Under the pieces are notes generated by a model that was not told the origin of the DNA, did not search any database, and saw nothing but the letters and a program-made list of their open reading frames with translations. Source: Phoronis australis (lineage: Eukaryota > Phoronida > Phoronidae). From it: DNA of 62,000 nt. Positions 36,901-45,900 of the stretch are shown piece by piece; position 1 is the first letter of the stretch; each line of letters begins with the position of its first letter. The position numbers and the translations under genes are program-made. The stretch lies in contig NMRA01000707.1 in NCBI GenBank assembly GCA_002633005.1, positions 22,478 to 84,477 of the forward strand. The letters are read 5' to 3'.

Positions 36901-39900
36901 ACCGATAAACAATAAACGATAACAGTTCTGTTTGACGTCTTCTAACGGGCTTCAATCGGGTCTAGAGCTTAAAAAGATGTGTAATTAATTTTTGGTGGGA
37001 CGGCCTACTTGATTTTATTGCCGGGCTTCACCTGAATTACAAAACAACAAAATCAGTTGTGCTTGTTAGAAGAGCGGACTTCAGACATTGGCTTCCAGTC
37101 AATACTCTGGTACCCGCTGTAGAATTTATTGACGTCTAGACACTGACTATACATGTACATGTACATGACTTTGTACATTGTATGAGCTGTTTGTTGGACG
37201 TAGTAGGCCCACGGTGGAAAACAGCCGACGACTACAGCGCTGGTTCCTATGGCGACAAAACGTGAAAAGAAGCGGTGGACAGCTGAACAGCGTATTGGAA
37301 GAGTGACTTGCCTAGAATAAGCATTTGAGAACGGAATCGTCTTCGAGCATTGGACAATCGTGTGAGATACATTATGAGTTGAACATTTCTACGATATCGA
37401 GGTTGCTCGTCCTCGGGTTTTCGCTAGACACTTTTCGTGTGCATGAGCTTGCTTTCTCAGTTTCATGCTTATTTTTTATTGAATCTTAAGCGTGAAACGG
37501 TTTGCTTCCTTCCTGAGTCTTGCTGCTAAAATATGGAGTTCTCTGAGCCCAGAAATTAAACGGTCCGATTCAATTAATACTTTCAAACTTAATATTAAAA
37601 AGTGGCTGTAATTTGCTTAAACATTTTATATCCTACCTCTCTTAATCATGTCATTGTTTTCATTGTCTTAAATACTCCCACTATTTATAACCATCTCTTC
37701 ATTTATTTCATCACTCTTAGTTAAATTTTCACCATTATTCGTCATTTATTTAATGGCTCAATTCTCAACCTGTTTTAATTGTATCTGTGTTACGTATATT
37801 TAATTGTTGTTTTATTACTTCATTGTATTATACTACTGTTTTTGTTGTTGAGGGCCCTCTTGGAAAGCAGTGCTATCACTGAAGAGGCCACTCTCATTTT
37901 AAATATCACAATAAACAGATAAATACATAAAAGTAAAACATCGAATGCTCTCTGCCAAGTACAATTACAAAACTTGTTTTAAGTTAAACACACGTTGAAG
38001 ACCTGATAACCTGGCATGAAACACGCTATCCTACTATTTGCAGCTTTGGAAGTAACTGCTGCGAGAGTACTGTGTTTTTGTATGTCATGCCCGCACTTCA
38101 AAATTACACGTATTTGTGCCGGTCAAAGTGACTTTTTCACGCAAAGAATAGCTGAAGGTCACGTGATCCATCAGGGAGGTTGACCATCATTGCCCGCGCG
38201 GATCTCTTGTGGTGACAAAAGGAAAAGTAAAATACGTTCACGCAGACACTGAGATAGGATTGGTTTTGATGGACAATTTAAAAGAAGATAGTTTCACTAC
38301 TTCAAACCTCAGTGCATTGTGGGTAAACAAAGTTGTACTTTTGTTTGTACAAGTGCTTCCAAAAATAACCGGCCTTGTGTGAAATATAACGCTTAATGTC
38401 AATAGTCACTTCACGTTTGAAAAGTGCGTGAGAGATAACGTGAAATGGCATTTCGTTGTCACTGCTTGTATATCAAATTAATCGGTCGCCAGGTGGCGTA
38501 CAAGACGACACATGCTTGCCTTAGTATTATTACAACATCAAACACAATATAGAAGTTAATATTTGTTGCCCTCTGAGATATTTCATAACATAGTCAAACC
38601 ATTATAGTCTATTACGCTACGTGGCCTACTTCTGTTGTTGTTCTTTTTCAGTACAAGCCTATTTTCAGCGGGACATTATCGGTCTTACTGCCCAAACACA
38701 TATTTGGGATTATTTCTGTCTGACACAGACGTCTTGAAGTTATTTGCTTTCGGACCACAGCCATAGAATAACACAACTCTCATGATTTATTACAAATAGC
38801 CAATTTTCGCCGCTGCCTGTCAGATACTCGCTGATCGAGGCCTGAGGCTTTACCAGTCTTGAACGTATCGAGTGGGGGATAGCCCCGTCAGTCAGCAGAG
38901 CGTTAGCCTGCGACTGCGAGGGTTGCGGATTCGATTTCGTGATGAGCCTTATCTCGGGAAACGTCAACTCTCCATAATGTCACTTAAAGTGACATGAAAC
39001 AAAGAATTTCCATGAACACTCTGTTGGATGTCTCCATTGTCCAAGCTATAACAATTGGAGAATCTCAGTCAGGGTAGCAAAACCTATGCACTGGGGCGGC
39101 TCCAGGAATCTGCCGGTGCAAGGAAGGGGTCAAAGCATAGGTGTATGTACGTGAGGTCAACGTGCGAAGAACGTGTCCACGTGACGTGGTACGATCAACC
39201 ACATGCTGACATTCTCAATATTATTTCATTCTTTAAAAATTGGGAGAAGTTACATCCGGGAAGAAACGTTGAATATTCATAACACAAGCTTGTTTTGTAG
39301 CAGATAAAAGCTTGTTTTGTACGTTGAAAGGAAAGAAGCCATTCACCATTTTGGTGAAAATAATCCGTAAAAAATACCTCTTTTCGTTAAACTTAACGCG
39401 AACGTTGTGCAGGTTAGGTGACCAAAATGAATGAAAACTATTATAGTCGACTCTGGAAGTTAACTCATATCTCGTATTAATAGTAGAAGCCCGGACTTGC
39501 ATACAAGCTGCCATGTTTTACGATATTTGTCGTCTAACGTTCCCGGACGATCAAACCGCATGCAGTGTTTCAAGTCATAGAGCCCCGTACGTGTTTTTGT
39601 CCAAAAAAGCTCTCATGGTAAACGGTCGCTGTCTCGAGAGTGCTTTAGTGGCTGAAAAGTACACGTAGTTGACAAATCTACCGGTGGCATTCGACTGTTT
39701 TTGACTGGGCGCATAGAGCTGGAATATTTGGATACCCATATGCATCCAATTTCAAGGGTTACCCGAAAAGAAACACACAGTTGACGGGACATTACAGAAA
39801 ATCACCTTCCCATACGTTTTATTCCTCACCATCTTTGAGTGATACCAGCTAGGGAGATGCAACATATTTTAGATCAGAAAAGGCACCCTCAAAATCCAAA

Positions 39901-42900
39901 AATAAATCGATGGGTATGATGCTGCGAAAAGCACATTTGACTGTGGCGCTCACCTGGCGTACTCCAAGATGAATGTGACCTGATAATCATATATGTATAT
40001 ATATATAACGATCGACTGAGTTCACCGATACAGTCTTCATTAGTTTATGTGGCAAAATTGTTACTGAGGACTACATTACCATGAATGCACACTGACATAA
40101 AAATTAGGTATCAGTCCATGTAACTACACCTCGCAGTTTGAAAAGGGGAGGGGGTCTGTGCCCGCGCGGCACTTGACTTACGTCTTAATTGTCAAACCTT
40201 TTGTCCGATTGGTGATGTCGGTTGTATGTGTCTCTTGTGACATGGCAGGCTCAAATTTAAGTCTCTGGGAATCCAATGCTCCGACTCGCTCCTGCACGAT
40301 AGGCCGATGACGACCTGTGTCAGTGCTGATTGAATTCCGTCGACGAAGGAAGCACCGGCTATGAGCAGACTTGACCACGTGAAGCGCCTCTAGTGGACAC
40401 GAATAATGAGTGAGCGTGCCATAGAAACACGACTAACATTTATCTAATCTCACATTATACATCGATTATAGCTTAACAAAGCTCAAACGACAGAAGAACT
40501 TTCTTCAGGTGTATGCTGCGGTTGCAATTACAGCTCACTCAAGTCTGCAAATACGTCTGCCGTGCACCATACGCAGTCTCTGCACAACACAGAATATACT
40601 GAAATACTGCACAGCATAGTCGTTAATCAAATCAACAAGAACATTAAATATGTGACAAGGTCACAATATTATCACAAGACGCGGTCATGAGACCATGTCA
40701 TTTCCAGTCGTCTTAATGACAATAGGTCATTGGTTATTCTAGCATAATACTATTGTCTTAGCCTTTTCTATCTAACCGAGCGCTATGTACACTTGAAAGG
40801 TCCAGTCGTAGTCTGCTAAATTAATCCCATTGAGTCCTGGTATCGATTTATCTACATTTGCCGAGGGAGAACGAAATTGTGTTAAGCCAACCGCCTTTCC
40901 CTTCTCCTGCGGAGTGGCATGTTCGATGTGCCATACAGAAATAGTTTATTTGACCTAAATGAGTTCGACGTCGAAACAACGCCCTTGCTGAGAAACGACG
41001 GTTCATCACAGCGATTTTAACGCCGCTGATATCTTGATCTTGTAGAAAATGGAGGACCCAACGGAAGGGTAATTATGACAGTGCCTAATTACTGCTTGAT
41101 CATCATGTAAATTCCTCCGTCACCAATTAAAAGGGTGATTGTGGTAGGGAACCTAGGCGAAACCTTCGTTTTGTCTGTAAAGACACAGAGTTGCCATAAT
41201 CTGCCCTTACTTCTAATTGTCTCGTTTTCGTCATTCACGCTGTAATTACCAATAGTGGAAGATGTCAACAGGGCACTAAAATTTTCTCAAGACAGCTCGC
41301 ATGGATTATGAATTATCATTGTTTAGATACCGGGGTAGATGAAAAGCACCACAAACGTGTAGGCCGTCTGTGGCGTTTAGTTTCACAGGCTTACGTAGCA
41401 TATGTTTTTTGGGTCATGATGTGAACTGAACGTGTGTGTTCATTGCGTGCCTAACACACACGCCTGTTAGCCTTAACCGGCTCATTTTGATCGATAGCTC
41501 GTTCACTTTGAGTTGATTGCAAATAGCCGGACTGTGTTTTGTGCACAGAAAAAAGTGTTCGCGTAACACGTGGGACACTGCAAATATGCTATATACTTAG
41601 CTTCTCGTTAAGGGCTAACAGTTAATGAAATTCGATGCTTTTTATGTAAACATTTTTCTCTAAGGCGTGCTAAAAGAAACACCCCAAATTCGTGTCTGTT
41701 GAGTTACGTAAAAATTCGTTTTAGCTTGACAATGCTACCGCCTGTTGGCTGTAGCAGTCCGAAGCTGGCAAGTATATGCCATCTTTTTGTGTCGCATGGT
41801 ATAGTATGGAACTTGGCGCTTCTGAAAAAATTCTTATCATACGGACAGTCCTTCGACGGTTGGCGCGTTCTCATTTAGACAAGTTAGCCGAGCAACGCAC
41901 CAGATGCAAATGTTTTCGTTCAGGGGTATCCATGACAACCAACATTCCAATTAAATAAGTAAGCTGGTAACCATCGCTATCGCGCTGGTGAACGAAAATA
42001 GCGTGAGTAAAGATACACACAGACTGTTCTTTCTCAGTATTCTTCAGAATGACAACTTAGAAATTGTAGTTCTCAGGAATAGAAGTGTAGCCGTTTTTAG
42101 GTTATGATTATGTAACACGAGACATTCCCAGCGTTGGACCTTTGGGAGTTCGGCTATGTGTATGATTGGGTTTGCCGCTGAGAGATTAGATTATCCAATA
42201 CCATAGATTGAGTCGGCATGGCAAGTCCCTTTTGTAGAGCTCAGTAGAGTGAGCAAGATACCAAGTAGCCCAATTATTGGGAGCTGGTAACCCTTACATA
42301 GACTTTTTTTATTCATAATCCTTTACAGTGATTTTATAACTGGGTTGTATTCTTTCGAATCTTTCTGTAGAGTTCTGATGCAAAATTGTATCCTCTTATA
42401 TATTTCCAACCAAAAACGTGAACCCTTTAGTAGAGAATTTAATCGCAAAAGGCAACCCAGTGCGCAAATACCTAAGCTAACGGTGAAAAACTCGCTCATC
42501 TGTGCGGCACGTCCCGTTTACTTACACTGTGGAGATGCCCCTCGGGTCGATCCGGGGCTAGCCGAAATTAAACGATTGTGGAGCTTTTCGAAGGCTTGAA
42601 ACTAGTCTTATTTCATCAAATATCGGGTTGGTTCCTAAGAAAAATGTAGACTGAGGTGTGAACTTCTCTTTATTATACCTTGTCCTTCATTTCATTTTTT
42701 TTTCCTGGATTTTCCACACCTAAATCGTTCAGTGTCGACACCTAGTGTCGTGACCTTTTTATAGCCGTTTTGAACGTAGTCACCGATTCGCCCCTAGGGA
42801 AATATGAGAGTTCATTATACTAGAAAATGCAAAAAACAAACTAGCAAATAAAATACCCATCAATCAAGGCAAGAGTGGGCGAATACCTTTATACGTCTGG

Positions 42901-45900
42901 TCTTATTATAAACATCTTCTGCAGACATTTACATGGTAGTGCCCTTAGAAAAAACATGCATGGAAAGCTGATTTCGGAGCATAAGTGTTTTTCACGTTTG
43001 TGAGCGCATTTTAAGTAGAGTAGTTGCATCGATTTCTGGTAAATTTCTGCCCCTTGATGTACTGTCAAGATATGTATTATTGGTAAAAAAATTCAAAAAA
43101 ATCCAGTTCGGTGTGGCAGTGCTGAAAAAGATACCACTTAAATTACGAAGAGTTTGAAAGAACAATCTTCTCTTTGAACTGGTAATATATCGCTTTACCA
43201 ATGATTAAAAATGTCGAATGTAGGCATACCACAAACGAAAAGAAAACTGCTTTTTCTGTGTCTGTTAACGTTGGGTTATACAAGTTTCTCAAAATACCTT
43301 TGGTGAATTTGAGTGTTATATAAATCAAGACAGTGTCTTCTCACGCAGCACAAGCCATAGCAGTTGTGAGATGCCTCATCTCCCATGTTAAACATTCAGA
43401 ATTTACTACATACGTAGAGTGAAAATTTTGATGACGTGGTTTCAGCCATTATAAAATCAAAGTTCACCGTAATATTTGCAACCACGATTTATTGTTTTCC
43501 CGACGCCTTAGTAAGTTTTCTGAAGTCTTCAACAGCCATGAGCTAGGATGGCCGTCTCTTATTTCAAACATTGTGTAAAGGTACACTGGGGAGCTGAGAC
43601 ATGTGCATTGTGAACAGTTTTGGAGAGCAATAAACGACCGAATTGTATTAGAAGTCAGCAGTGCATATACCGCGCTAAAGATCATATTTTTTCGAAACAT
43701 GAAGACTGTTGGTAAGGAAATGTTGAAATGCACAATAGAAGACAAATGCGTTTGCCATGGTTACATTTTCCATTTTCCAAGTTTTAAACAGTTTTAGACC
43801 TTATGTTTGTTGTGTTTGTAGTTCTTACTGATTGTTATCGACTGTTGGGCGTTTTCAGACCTGGTTCCTTCTATAAACTGCAAAAAATCTTCTCGTCCCA
43901 TTTTCGAAGATGATGTGTGATACTCTGCGCCATTTCTGTTACTAATTAGTAATTGTTAATTGTGAGCTACTGGTTCCGTTACGATAATATGCACATGGTA
44001 GAGATAAGTAGTTTGTGAACAGTTTACAGATTTGCTTGCTCACGTTAGCCGAACCTGAAAAACGATTACGTTTACTTCGATGGAGATAATGTTTCTATGG
44101 TAACGGACTAATGAAAGAGTAATTGCGTGTAATAGTTAATGAAACAAAGATGTAGAGGTGACAGATATTTAATACTTGAAAATTCAATCGAGTAAACAAG
44201 TCGATTGGTCGTAACCCGCATCACACTTACCAGCCCGCAGATATGGTAATATGCGGCAAACGTTTCAGGAGACATTGAATGCTGTTCATTTTTCTTAGTA
44301 CTAGAGTTATTAAAACGTGACAACGTGGATACGTTTATGGGCAGGTGCAATCGATTATGATTCCTCATATGTAGTTTGTAACGATTCGTTCACGACTAGA
44401 GGTATATGGTTGAATATCTCTGTAACTCTGATACGCGACGTCTATTGCCGATTTGTTACACCATTTGCAGTATCTGTTCGATGTGCGAAAAAGTCAACAA
44501 CTACTTGACATTACAAACACTGACAATTAGGTAAAACATTGAATTTTTATAAAGCAGATTTGTATGATAGCATTGTGCCCTTGAAGCTTTCGCGTTGGCC
44601 GCTGAGGTCAGATTTGGACACTGGTCATTCGTTGTATGAAGTGGATTTTTTACCAGTCGCACTTAGCATGAGAACATATTTCTTGACAGCGCACTGACCA
44701 GGCAAAATTTTAAATTGAAAACCACATTGCCAGTGACGTCATTTATGTACCTTGGCAACAATGCAGTAAATGAAGTATATTCCGCCTTGAACACGGTTCT
44801 TGGTTGAGGCGCATAAACAGGTCCGTAATGCGCATGTGCAGCGACGTAACCCCGCGTCGTACATCTCGGGTTTTACTCAGTGAATCGAATGTAAGATTGA
44901 GAGAGGCTGAATTGCAGCGAAGTATGGACTGAGAAGTGAAATTTGGATCATTCGCGCCTTCACAGCCAATGCTGCCGATCGAAAATGTCTCAACGGATTA
45001 TAATAACCGGCTAGTATGTGTATTTTTGTGAATGTTTATGCATGAACTAATTTATGCGATTTGCTCGTGACTAGACCTATGTGACCACTCGGCTATAAGC
45101 CACGGCAGAAAGCGTCAGTCAATTATTTTAACTAACGAGTATAGGTGGTCATATGGTCATAGTTCACAGCTGACACACTATTCGTATCGTAGACTATAAG
45201 TTCTGTTTTACATAGCCAGCACTGTTACAAGTGAACTATAGGGAGCGTCTTGTTTGTTCATGGTTTTATTATGAAATTGATCCTGAATTTTATGAGTAGA
45301 GAGTCACTGTTTGCAGACGTCGATGCGGGCGTCGCTGCATATTTTATGAAAATCAAACGGACACGTACACGCTTTGAAACGTATTGCGGCTTACTACATG
45401 AATCAATCGGACACTGGTCCCTGTTTATTTCAGGACAAATTTATCTTTTGTGTTGACTTTTCAGGCGATAAGGCGCCTGACACGTTTTTCAAAATTCTAT
45501 GTAGGTTAAAGCAACATCAGTGAGTAGACATTTGATTTACCTATGCGTTGTGATTATGAAGGTCATATGCATACACATATACAATGTACGTTTACCTTGC
45601 TTGCACATGTAACCGGCGTACACAGGTTGTGTTTCAATGAAGTTACACCACGTTTTTCAAAGCACAAGGAAGAACGCTGAAATACAACAGTCACACGCGT
45701 AGTCCACGTTTGTGTTCTAAAATAATTTAGGCTTTGTTGCTGTACACGGTTGCCACTAAGCGTCTTAAAAATCGACGCATGTTAGAGCTGTTTGCGTTCA
45801 TTTGTATTTCTTCAGACATAACACGTCTGGCTCGGTAACTCTACTGTTCCATGGTTGTGGCGAGAAGAGTGCTATACATAACATTTACTTTACGGCTTCG

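Noticed and set aside
38740-38967. 75-codon minus-strand frame
   Set aside because: It runs antisense through the tRNA-derived SINE and is a by-product of it.
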